Shown here piece after piece: positions 8,058 through 15,674 of a stretch of 64,000 nucleotides of DNA. Positions within the stretch are counted from its first letter, which is position 1. Each line of letters begins with the position of its first letter. The translations under genes and the position numbers were made by a program. The notes beneath the pieces were generated by a model that saw only the letters and a list, made by a program, of their open reading frames with translations, was not told the DNA's origin and did not search any database. Source of the stretch: Streptacidiphilus sp. P02-A3a (GTDB lineage: Bacteria; Actinomycetota; Actinomycetes; Streptomycetales; Streptomycetaceae); assembly GCF_014084105.1 (NCBI RefSeq), contig NZ_CP048289.1, positions 6,829,922 through 6,893,921 on the forward strand, in the 5' to 3' direction.

Positions 8058-9085
8058 AGCGGTACTCCGGTGCGGGCCGCGATCCCGGCCCCGGCCAGGC
8101 TGTCGGCCTCGCCGGGGGCGGTGACGGTGATCCGCCGGTCCAGCCAGTCGGGGGTGCGTTCGCTGGTCAGGTACAGCCCCTGCCGGGCGAGGTCCCGCAT
8201 CAGGGCGTGCCGGTAGTGGTGGCCGAGGCCGTGGACGACGCCGCCGGTCAGCACGACCTCGTCCAGCTCGGGGTCGAGGCACAGCGCGGTGCGCAGGACG
8301 GCGACGACGGGAGCGGTCACCGCGTCGAGCAGTTCGACCGCCAGCTGGTCCCGGTCGTCCAGCGCGCCGCGCAGCGCCGCCTCGAAGCCCGCGCCCCCGG
8401 CCGTCAGCCGCCCGAGTCGGGACGCCGCCCAGCGTGCCGGTTCCCGCAGGGCGAGGGCGTCCGCCATCCGGGCGATGCCGGGGCCGGAGGCGTACGCCGC
8501 CAGGTGTCCGGTCCGCCCGCAGTCGCAGTCCAGGACGACCGGCTGCCCGGCCAGCCCGGCGGTGGCCGGCAGGTGGCCGATCTCGCCCTGCAAGCCGCAG
8601 CCGTCCACCGGGATCCGGCGCTGACGCTGGTCGATGACCCGGCAGGCGATGCCCGAGCTGATGGTGGCCAGCAGCACCTTGCGGTGCCCGCTGCGGTCGG
8701 CGGACGCGGCGGCGTGCAGGAGGGCGGCCGTGACGTCGTTGACGATGTGCCACTGGACGTCGGCGCGCCGGGCCGTCAGTGCCGCCCGCAGGTCGTACGG
8801 CTCGCTGTGGTCGCCCCACAGCGGTGCCGAGGCGTAGACGATGCCGGAGCGGTGGTCGAGCGCGGCGCCGAAGGAGATGCCGACGACGGCGTCCGGTGAC
8901 CGGGGCACCGGGTCGCACAGCTCCCGGACCATCATCTCCTGGAGCTCGGCGACGCTGGCCCCGGGGAAGCGCCGGAAGGTCGGCGAGGGGCGCGAGGTAC
9001 GGGCGTGCAGCTCGCCCTCGCGCACCCACTGCGCCTGGCGGATGTGCGTTCCACCGACGTCGAACACGGTGATGGCCGTGCTCAT
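8054..9085 (-). CDS. ROK-family sugar/cyclitol kinase
   Basis: The 343-aa protein starts with the phosphate-binding motif VFDVGGTHIRQA, has a catalytic Asp in HIVNDVTAAL, the ROK cluster GLQGEIGHLP and a zinc-type motif CDCGRTGHLAAY in which the third canonical Cys is His, then VVLTGGVVHGLG near the C-terminus. ROK-type kinases such as ValC and AcbM phosphorylate C7 cyclitols, and the position right after the cyclase gene supports a cyclitol 7-kinase role, though a plain hexokinase-like function is possible. It has no N-terminal helix-turn-helix, unlike ROK repressors. The ATG overlaps the cyclase stop (ATGA). Confidence 0.8.
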   Translation of the reverse strand: MSTAITVFDVGGTHIRQAQWVREGELHARTSRPSPTFRRFPGASVAELQEMMVRELCDPVPRSPDAVVGISFGAALDHRSGIVYASAPLWGDHSEPYDLRAALTARRADVQWHIVNDVTAALLHAAASADRSGHRKVLLATISSGIACRVIDQRQRRIPVDGCGLQGEIGHLPATAGLAGQPVVLDCDCGRTGHLAAYASGPGIARMADALALREPARWAASRLGRLTAGGAGFEAALRGALDDRDQLAVELLDAVTAPVVAVLRTALCLDPELDEVVLTGGVVHGLGHHYRHALMRDLARQGLYLTSERTPDWLDRRITVTAPGEADSLAGAGIAARTGVPL

Positions 9086-10305
9086 ACGGCGGCGCCGACG
9101 AGTTCGCTGTTCGCGGTGGCCGTCCAGCTGCCGACGAACTCCAGCGACCGGCCGAGTTCCTCCGACGTCAGGTCGTTGACGAAGACGACCGAGCCGATGC
9201 CCCGGACCAGGGGGACGCGCTGGAGCCCGTCCCGGTGCCTGACCGCGTCGCCGAGCGCCTCCTCCAGCAGCTCCTGGGTGAAGACGGGGTGCGAGACCGG
9301 GAGTTGGAAGCCCTGGAGCAGGCGCAACGCCCGGTCGGTGTCGCTCTTCGAGAGGTGGCCGCGCAGGTGGGCGAGGGCCAGGCAGATCGCCATGTCGACG
9401 GCTACGGCCTCGCCGTGCAGCAGCGGCGGGTCGGCGCGCAGCTCCAGCGACGGGCTGAAGGTGTGGCCGTAGTCGACGGACCGCTCCAGCACCTGCTCCC
9501 AGAGGTTGGGCTCCAGCTCGTCCAGCATGCCGGAGATCGCCCGGGACAGGACCTCGCTCACCGCCGAGCCGCAACTGGCCAGGATGTCGGGGGTGATGGA
9601 GCCGACCGTCGCCTCCAGGAGGTCGAACAGGACGGCGTCCTTGACCAGCGCCATCTTGATGATCTCGGCGATGCCGTTGGCCACGTGGCGCGGTTCGATG
9701 GTGCGGAGGAACGCCGGGTCGATCAGCGTGAGTTCGGGCGCGAAGTAGGCTCCGAGGCGGTTCTTGTGACGGCCGTGGTTGATCCCGGTCTTCACGCCGA
9801 TCCCGGCGTCGATCTGGCCGATCAGCGTGGTGGGGACGCGCACGTAGGGCACGCCGCGGCGGTACATGCTCACCGCGAAGCCGACGATGTCCAGGACCAC
9901 GCCGCCGCCGACGGCGACCACCTTCTCGGCGCGGCGCAGGATCCCCATCCGGGACATGGCCTCGGTGACGTGGACGGACTGCTCCAGGGACTTCGCGTCC
10001 TCGTCCCCCTGGACGACCAGCCAGGTCACGTCGATCTGCCAGCGGTCGAAGTACGCCGAGAACCGGTCGTGGTAGAGGCTGTCGACAACGGAGTCGATCG
10101 CCAGCAGGCAGCGGACGGGACGTCCCTGGCCGCCGCGGCAGGCGTGGGCGAGCGCGGGGTTGCCGGGATCCAGCAGCCCGCGGACCATGCTGACGCTGTA
10201 GGCGACGGGCTGTTCCGCCCGGACGTTCCAGTGCAGCCCGGGGGGCTTGGGCAGATCGGCTACGGGGTTCAGGCCTGCGGGGCGGTGCATTGCGGTACCA
10301 GACAT
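9082..10305 (-). CDS. C7-cyclitol synthase (2-epi-5-epi-valiolone synthase-type sugar phosphate cyclase)
   Basis: The 407-aa protein is a member of the dehydroquinate-synthase-like sugar phosphate cyclases, which convert sedoheptulose 7-phosphate into C7 cyclitols using NAD and a metal. Visible landmarks are the NAD motif AVGGGVVLDIVGF, the core PTTLIGQIDAGIG, the cyclitol-synthase-typical KNRLGAYFAP, and metal ligands in GIAEIIKM (Glu), YGHTFS (His) and LHGEAVAVD (His). KNRLGAY favours the EEVS/EVS branch over dehydroquinate or 2-deoxy-scyllo-inosose synthases; I cannot separate EEVS from EVS by eye. The start at 10305 has GGAGG seven bases upstream. It is the first gene of the operon. Confidence 0.85.
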   Translation of the reverse strand: MSGTAMHRPAGLNPVADLPKPPGLHWNVRAEQPVAYSVSMVRGLLDPGNPALAHACRGGQGRPVRCLLAIDSVVDSLYHDRFSAYFDRWQIDVTWLVVQGDEDAKSLEQSVHVTEAMSRMGILRRAEKVVAVGGGVVLDIVGFAVSMYRRGVPYVRVPTTLIGQIDAGIGVKTGINHGRHKNRLGAYFAPELTLIDPAFLRTIEPRHVANGIAEIIKMALVKDAVLFDLLEATVGSITPDILASCGSAVSEVLSRAISGMLDELEPNLWEQVLERSVDYGHTFSPSLELRADPPLLHGEAVAVDMAICLALAHLRGHLSKSDTDRALRLLQGFQLPVSHPVFTQELLEEALGDAVRHRDGLQRVPLVRGIGSVVFVNDLTSEELGRSLEFVGSWTATANSELVGAAV

Positions 10306-10426
10306 GACAAGACCTCCGTGAGGGTCTTCGAACTGGGGAATGCGCGATGCGAGTGGGAATCGCAGGAGGACAGGGCGGAGATAGCAGTCGGTCCGCCCGT
10401 CGAGCTCGAACGCTAGTGCTTCGTCC

Positions 10427-10467
10427 GCATACATTGCAACGTGACAAGGGTCACATTAGATGTATGC
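10427..10467. promoter_or_regulatory. Nested dyad with a Crp-like core in the control region of the cyclitol operon
   Basis: Outer arms GCATACAT (10427-10434) and ATGTATGC (10460-10467) flank inner arms GTGAC and GTCAC (10441-10454). The inner part, GTGACAAGGGTCAC, fits GTGA-N6-TCAC and the GTG-N6-GNCAC pattern I recall for streptomycete Crp. The element is ~120 bp upstream of the cyclase start in a 270-bp gene-free region (10306-10575); I see no other clear feature there apart from A/T-rich sequence to 10482. Confidence 0.6.
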
Positions 10468-10575
10468 AAATTCATATTTCTCTGCCATTGCCGGAACGTG
10501 AACCGATGCGGGTCCGCACATTCCGGTGAGCCTCGGCAACACCGGTCGGCGCCCCAGCGCCGCCCTGGGCCGCGC

Positions 10576-11034
10576 TCAGTCCAGCGGCATCGCGGGCTCG
10601 TAGCGCAGCCGGGCGACGAGCGAGGCGGTGGAGTCGTTCAGCGCCGCCGCGTCCAGGGCCTCGGTCAACGCCTTGCGCAGGCTCCGCTCCGCCGCGTCGG
10701 CCAGCCGCCGACCGGCCTCGGTGACCTGTACGTCCACCCCGCGCCTGTCGTCCTGGAGGCTGCGGCGGATGACCCACTCGGCGTCCTCAAGGCGGGCGAC
10801 CATGCGGCTGACGGCGGGCTGACTGGCACCCAGGGCCTTGATGAGGTCGGACATCCGCAGCGTGCCGTCCCGCTGCTCGGTCAGCGAGAGCAGGAGCAGC
10901 AGCTCGTTCACGGAGACCCCGTGGCCGCGGGCCAGCCGCCTACCCGCGGTCGCGTTGACCTGCTCCATCAGGCGCGAGAGCTGACGCCAGACGGCGATCT
11001 CGTCCCGCTCGTTTCCCGGTCCCCAAGTCTCCAT
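10576..11034 (-). CDS. MarR-family transcriptional regulator
   Basis: The 152-aa protein has the MarR winged helix: LLLLSLTEQRDGTLRMSDL leads into the recognition helix GASQPAVSRMVARLE, then the wing with the family-typical basic/acidic DDRRGVDVQVTEAGR. The ATG at 11034 has GAGGGG upstream. It is transcribed divergently from the MFS exporter, whose promoter carries a perfect 12-bp palindrome, the usual MarR/exporter arrangement. It also lies next to the cyclitol operon control region, where an ATGCAAA half-site recurs, so it may control both. Confidence 0.85.
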   Translation of the reverse strand: METWGPGNERDEIAVWRQLSRLMEQVNATAGRRLARGHGVSVNELLLLLSLTEQRDGTLRMSDLIKALGASQPAVSRMVARLEDAEWVIRRSLQDDRRGVDVQVTEAGRRLADAAERSLRKALTEALDAAALNDSTASLVARLRYEPAMPLD

Positions 11035-11112
11035 CGACGCGGCCCCTCGCTGAGTCCCTCGAAACGTTCCCTGCGCTTTCGTCACCGCTGCCCAGCCTAA
11101 CTCCTTGCACAG

Positions 11113-11152
11113 TTGACCGCTCCGGCGCCATGGTTCACTATTTGCATGCAAA
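11113..11152 (+). promoter_or_regulatory. Exporter promoter with palindromic operator
   Basis: TTGACC (11113-11118), 17 bases, CACTAT (11136-11141) form a plausible sigma-70-type promoter. The perfect palindrome TTTGCATGCAAA (11141-11152) covers the expected transcription start, and GCATGCA is repeated ten bases on. This fits repression by the divergent MarR protein. Confidence 0.6.
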
Positions 11153-11195
11153 CGCATGCATCTTAGCGGGCTTCCTACGAAAGGCTTGGGTCGCC

Positions 11196-12431
11196 ATGCC
11201 ACTCCCCCTCCTGACCCTGATGCTCGGGGTCTTCTGCGTGGGCACTGCCGAGGTCGTCATCACCGGGATCCTGCCCGAGATGTCGACCAGCCTGCATGTG
11301 TCCGTCCCGACAGTCGGCCTGCTGGTCACTGGCTACGCGCTCGGGGTCACCATCGGCGGTCCGATCATCACCCTGCTGACTGCCAAGTGGCCCCGGAAGG
11401 TGCTGCTCCTCAGCCTGATGGGCGTCTTTGTCGTCGGCAACATCATGGCCGCGCTGGCCCCCAACTACGCGACGCTGATGGGGGCACGCGTCTTCACGTC
11501 GCTCAGCCACGGCACCTTCGCGGCCGTGGCCTGGTACGTCGCCGCCCAGATGGCCCCGCCGGACAAGAAGGCGACCGCGATGGCCAAGATCGCGCTGGGC
11601 TTCAACTTCGCCAACGTGCTCGGCTCGCCGATCGGCACGGTCATCGGGCAGCACTTCGGCTGGCGGGCCACCTTCGGGTACGTCACGGTCTTCGCCGTGC
11701 TGTGCCTCCTGCTCATCGCCAGGTTCGTGCCGAGTAACCTGTCCGCGGAGAACGGCCCGTCGATCGAGGAGAGCACTCCCCTGCGGGACCAGATCAAGGT
11801 GTTCCGCCAGGGCAGCCTCCAACTCTCCATGCTGATCACCGTGCTGGCCCAGGGCGCGGTCTTCACCACCTCGACCTACCTGGCGCCGCTGCTCCGCACC
11901 ATCGGCCACTTCGCGCCCGCCATGATCGGCGTCCTGCTGATCGTCTTCGGCCTCGGCTCGGTCCTGGGCAACATCCTCGGCGGCCGGGCCGCGGACGCCA
12001 ACGTGATGCGCGGGGTACTGCGTGCCCAGACGGCCCTGCTCGCCGCGCTGGTGCTCTTCTGGTTCGCCGCGCCCCACCAGATCCCGGCCGCCATCGCCCT
12101 GTTCCTGTTCGGTGCCGCCGGGTTCTCCATCATCCCGGCGCTCCAGGCGCGGATCCTCGCGGTGGCTGCCGCCGCACCGGCCCTCGCGCTGTCGGCCAAC
12201 GTGTCCGCGTTCAACCTCGGCAACGGGCTCGGCGCCTGGCTCGGCGGTACCACCATCGACCTCGGCTTCAACGCCCGCGCGGTGACCCTGACCGCCGCCC
12301 TCGCCACGACCGTCGCGCTGCTCCTCTCGCTGGCGATGTGGGCCCGGGGCCGCCGCGCGTCGCCGGAACTGCCCGCGCTCGGCGACGTGACGATCACCGC
12401 CGACGCCGCGCTCGCCCAGGAGACGTCCTAG
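11196..12431 (+). CDS. MFS drug/metabolite exporter (DHA1, AraJ-like)
   Basis: The 411-aa membrane protein has about 12 hydrophobic segments, the early LMLGVFCVGTAEVVITGILP segment typical of the YdhP/AraJ/chloramphenicol-efflux branch, a loop 2-3 motif (LTAKWPRKVLLL) in place of motif A, and the antiporter motif C-like region (GFNFANVLGSPIGTVIG). Such proteins export small drugs or sugars by proton antiport. The ATG at 11196 begins the first membrane helix; the in-frame sequence upstream would be hydrophilic. Its neighbour MarR is the likely regulator, and the adjacent cyclitol operon suggests a substrate. Confidence 0.85.
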   Translation: MPLPLLTLMLGVFCVGTAEVVITGILPEMSTSLHVSVPTVGLLVTGYALGVTIGGPIITLLTAKWPRKVLLLSLMGVFVVGNIMAALAPNYATLMGARVFTSLSHGTFAAVAWYVAAQMAPPDKKATAMAKIALGFNFANVLGSPIGTVIGQHFGWRATFGYVTVFAVLCLLLIARFVPSNLSAENGPSIEESTPLRDQIKVFRQGSLQLSMLITVLAQGAVFTTSTYLAPLLRTIGHFAPAMIGVLLIVFGLGSVLGNILGGRAADANVMRGVLRAQTALLAALVLFWFAAPHQIPAAIALFLFGAAGFSIIPALQARILAVAAAAPALALSANVSAFNLGNGLGAWLGGTTIDLGFNARAVTLTAALATTVALLLSLAMWARGRRASPELPALGDVTITADAALAQETS

Positions 12432-12589
12432 GGCCGGTCTTTCGGATCACGTCGGAGGCCACGGAATAAGCGCACCGAGGCGACCGTTTGGCGTTGGTAC
12501 GGACACGACCTTCATGCGACCCGCGAAGCTCCGTGCCGCACCGCCGACCGTCCCGTGACCCCGACGCCTCGCCTCAATGGGGGATTCCG

Positions 12590-13684
12590 ATGCACCCCGT
12601 CCACCACGCCTTACCGGGCAGGCCCTCCGGGCCGCGACCGCCCGGGCGGACCGTCCCGGGGAACAGCACCGTCCTGGACGAGCTGTCCCAGGTGCTCTTC
12701 GCCCCGCTGCCCCGCAGCGACCAGCGCGCCAAAGGCGCCCTGTACCTGCGCGGGCTGATCGCGACGGAGGGCCGCAAGTCGATCAGGAACATCGCCGCGC
12801 AGGTCGGCGGCCCCGAACTGGCGCAGAGCCTGCACCACTTCATCGCCGCCTCCACCTGGGACTGGGAGCCGGTCAGCAGGGCCCTCCAGCGGCACGCCGA
12901 CAACGAGTTGCGGTTCACCGCCTGGGTGGTGCAGGCCCTGCCGACCCCCCGGCGGGGGCGGCAGGCGGTCGGCGTGTGGGGGGTGGCCAGTGAGGTCACC
13001 GTGCCGGTGCGGTGGAACCTGCTGCGCTCCGGCCAGGCGGGAGCCGACCGCGTGGTGGCGGCGACCCGGGTGCACGACCCGAGTACCACCGGGCCCCGCC
13101 CGGTGGTACTGGACATCCCCGGGGTCGACCTGGGTCCGGTCTTCGACTGGTACGCCCGGGCGGGCGCACCGCTGCTGGCCGCTGTGCCCGCCAACCTGCC
13201 GGTGCTGGGCCTCGGGCCCGCCCGGGAGTCCCGCCCGCTCCCCGCCGCCCGCCTGCTGCAACTCAACCGGATGCTGCGCCGCCCGGCGCGATGGACCGAC
13301 CCGGTGACCGGAACGGCGCACCGGAGCCTGGTCGCCGGTGTCCGGGTGGAGTGGGCCGGCCACCCGCTGCTGCTGGTCGGGGAGTGGGCCGACGGCCGGG
13401 AGCAGCCCGTCCGGTGCTGGCTGACCAATCTGACCGCCACCCCCCTGGGCGTCCTGCTGCGGCTCACCCGGTTCACCCGCCGCGTCGAGCAGGACTACGT
13501 GGGCTCCGCCTCGCACGTGGGCACCCTCGACGACTACGAGGGGCGGACCTCCGACGGCTGGCACCGGCACATGACCCTGGCGGCAGCCGCGCACGTGGCC
13601 CAGGTGGTCGCCGCCTCAAGGGCCCGGGTCCGCCCGTGGACCCACTGCATGGTCTCCATGGAGCAGATGGGCTGTCAGCTGTGA
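12590..13684 (+). pseudogene. IS701-type transposase derivative, probably inactive
   Basis: The 364-aa frame is intact with a strong ribosome site (GGGGGA). Its N-terminus matches IS701-family transposases (LFAPLPRSDQRAKGALYLRG, GRKSIRNIAAQVGG, LHHFIAASTWDWEPV), and the C-terminus keeps DYEGRTSDGWHRHMTL. However, between AVGV and WGVASEV the segment that normally holds VDRRFVPELG-like sequence with the first DDE aspartate is missing, so catalytic activity is doubtful. No terminal inverted repeats were found around it. It may be a fossil insertion or a protein kept for DNA binding. The intact length argues against very recent decay. Confidence 0.6.
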
Positions 13685-13730
13685 CCGGCACAAACCGGGC
13701 ACTGCTCCGCTCAAACATTTTTCTTCGGTC

Positions 13731-13760
13731 TGTGTCACCTCCCCGGAGGGTTCTGACACA
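13731..13760. promoter_or_regulatory. Inverted repeat upstream of the FAD monooxygenase
   Basis: TGTGTCA (13731-13737) and TGACACA (13754-13760) are exact complements flanking CCTCCCCGGAGG. There is no T-tract. It could be an operator for the downstream gene or a terminator for the upstream one; I cannot decide. Confidence 0.35.
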
Positions 13761-13812
13761 AGGGCCATGACGCCGTCGCCCGCGCCAACCCCTGGGAGCC
13801 ATCATCGACCAC

Positions 13813-14871
13813 ATGCGCATTCTGGTTGCCGGTGGTGGTACCAGCGGTCTGGCCACAGCAGTCGCCCTGGGATCGAGAGGCCATCACGTCCTCGTGCTGG
13901 AGCGACGACCGGTGTTCACCGAGAACGGGATGGGCGTCCGGTTGACGCCGCCCGCCTTCCGGCTGCTGGACCGGCTCGGAGTCGGCGCGGCCGTACGCCG
14001 ACGGTCGCTGGCGATCGGCGAGATCCGCATCATGGACGGCTCGACCGGGGAGCGGGTCGCCACGGTGCCGCTGCCCGGGCGGCACGGCGGGACGCCCCAC
14101 GCGCCCCACGCGACGGCTCACCGGCTGGACGTCTACGAGCCACTGCTCGATGCCTGCTGGCAGTTGGACGTCGTCCGGCTGCGCGCGGACAGCGGTGTGG
14201 TCGGCTACACCGAGCGCGGTGAGTCGGTGGTGGCCGCACTCGTCGGCGGGCGCAGCGTCACCGGGGACGCGCTGATCCTCACGGACAGCGCCCGCTCCGC
14301 CGCCCGCGACGACACGTCCTGGACCGGCGGCGCCCCGGAGGAGCGGGTCGCGGTCTACCGCACCGTCGTCCCGATGGAACTGGTGGCCAACCGCTGGCAG
14401 GACAGCGCGGCCATCAGCTGGGTGGGAGCGCAGTGGCACGTCTCGCACTACCCGTTGCCCGACTCCCGCTACCTGAGCCTCTCCGCCACCCGCCATCGGC
14501 ACACCGGCGGCGATCTCACCGGCGCCCACCTGGACCTGGGACACGTGCTCGCGGCCTTCCCGGACATCGGCTACGCGGCCCGCGACGTCCTGACCATGGG
14601 CCGACAGTGGCGGGCGTGGACGGTGCCCGGTCGGCGGACCGCGTCGGCCCGGGCGCGCGGCAGGGTCGCGCTCGTGGGCGAGACCGCGGAGCCGGCGCTT
14701 CCGGTGGAGGTGTCGGGCGTGCACCAGGCCCTGGAGGACGCCGACGGACTCGGCCGCTCCTGGGACGCCTCCGACGGGGACGTGCGGCGATGGCTCGCCG
14801 ACTACGCCACCCGGCGGAGCGGCGAGCGCTTCCCCGACGCCCACACCGGGTGCGGGGCCGGGGGGCGGTGA
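13813..14871 (+). CDS. FAD-dependent monooxygenase-like protein with altered flavin motif
   Basis: The 352-aa protein starts with the dinucleotide motif RILVAGGGTSGLATAVAL and an acidic ERR after the second strand, as in para-hydroxybenzoate/salicylate hydroxylase-type enzymes. The second flavin motif, normally GDAAHxxxPxxGxG, reads GETAEPALPVEVSGVHQALE: the Asp is Glu and the AH and GQG parts are lost. The tail HQALEDADGLG still aligns with the conserved helix. It may bind FAD weakly or have a changed function. It is shorter than usual (~400 aa). No operon partners are obvious; the ATG at 13813 opens the Rossmann strand directly. Confidence 0.65.
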   Translation: MRILVAGGGTSGLATAVALGSRGHHVLVLERRPVFTENGMGVRLTPPAFRLLDRLGVGAAVRRRSLAIGEIRIMDGSTGERVATVPLPGRHGGTPHAPHATAHRLDVYEPLLDACWQLDVVRLRADSGVVGYTERGESVVAALVGGRSVTGDALILTDSARSAARDDTSWTGGAPEERVAVYRTVVPMELVANRWQDSAAISWVGAQWHVSHYPLPDSRYLSLSATRHRHTGGDLTGAHLDLGHVLAAFPDIGYAARDVLTMGRQWRAWTVPGRRTASARARGRVALVGETAEPALPVEVSGVHQALEDADGLGRSWDASDGDVRRWLADYATRRSGERFPDAHTGCGAGGR

Positions 14872-14962
14872 CCCGGCGAGCCCAGGCAGGGCGGACTCCG
14901 CCACCGCACCGCCGCCGCACCGCTGCCCGTTCCCGCCGGTCCGGGCCGCGCCGGTGCGTCGG

Positions 14963-15544
14963 CTACCGCCCGTGCTCCGCGCGGTGGCGTTGGAAGAGGC
15001 AGAGGGCCGCGACCGAGGGGGCGTCCTTGAACCGGCCCTCGGCGATGAGCTGCCACACCTCGGCCTCGGAGAACCAGCGGCTGACCAGTCCCGCCTCCTC
15101 CTCGTCGAGGTTCGTCTCGCCGGGGGTGAGCTCCGTGGCGAGGATGATGTGGAAACCCTGGTCGCAGAAGCCGTACGCCTCGAAGAGGTGGCCGAGCGGT
15201 GTCATCGCCCCGGCCGTCAGCCCGGTCTCCTCCGCGAGCTCACCGCGCGCCAGGGCCAGCGGGTCCGCGTCCGGCCTGTCCTCCCAGGACCCCTGGGGGA
15301 ACTCCCAGTAGCGGCCCTTCGCGGCATACCGGTACTGCTCGACCAGGTGGAAGCCGCCGTCGGCGTAGGGGACGACAAGGGCGAAGTCGGGCTTCGCCAC
15401 CACGCCGAAGACGCCCTCGGCGCCGTCGTGCCGCAGGGTCCTGTCCTCGCGTACGGTCATCCAGCGGTTCGCGTAGACCACGGTGCTGCTGGTAGCCACC
15501 AGTTCGTGCTCGGGCCGGGGAAGTCGCGATGCGTCCGTATCCAT
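14963..15544 (-). CDS. Nudix hydrolase (ADP-ribose pyrophosphatase-like)
   Basis: The 193-aa protein resembles NudF-type ADP-sugar pyrophosphatases: VVYANRWMTVREDRTLR, VEQYRYAAKGRYWEFPQGS, and a Nudix helix ARGELAEETGL. The canonical REUxEE box reads GELAEE, so the usual arginine that positions the metal-binding glutamates is Gly; the glutamates remain. It probably hydrolyses an NDP-sugar or NDP-X compound. It is monocistronic, with the ATG at 15544. A dense GC inverted-repeat region lies upstream. Confidence 0.8.
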   Translation of the reverse strand: MDTDASRLPRPEHELVATSSTVVYANRWMTVREDRTLRHDGAEGVFGVVAKPDFALVVPYADGGFHLVEQYRYAAKGRYWEFPQGSWEDRPDADPLALARGELAEETGLTAGAMTPLGHLFEAYGFCDQGFHIILATELTPGETNLDEEEAGLVSRWFSEAEVWQLIAEGRFKDAPSVAALCLFQRHRAEHGR

Positions 15545-15639
15545 GCGCAGACGCTAGCCGACCGCGTCGGGGATGCCGGTGACGGGCAGCGGCACGTGCC
15601 CGCGGACCGCCGTAGCCGGGGCCGCGCGGTCCCGATGAT

Positions 15640-15666
15640 CCCCGGCGCCACCGGGGCCGCGCGGCC
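15640..15666 (-). terminator. Putative terminator after the sulfate-ester dioxygenase
   Basis: CCCCGG-CGCCA-CCGGGG forms a hairpin, adjoining the palindrome GGCCGCGCGGCC, just beyond the dioxygenase stop at 15675. The block CCGGGGCCGCGCGG also occurs as a direct repeat at 15616. Confidence 0.45.
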
Positions 15667-15674
15667 GGGGCCGC

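Noticed and set aside
9082..10305. Dehydroquinate synthase (aroB)
   Set aside because: KNRLGAYFAP and the context of ROK kinase and dehydrogenases fit C7-cyclitol synthases; no shikimate genes are nearby.
12432..12589. Terminal inverted repeat of an insertion sequence next to the transposase-like gene
   Set aside because: No matching inverted pair or target duplication was found on the two sides by eye.
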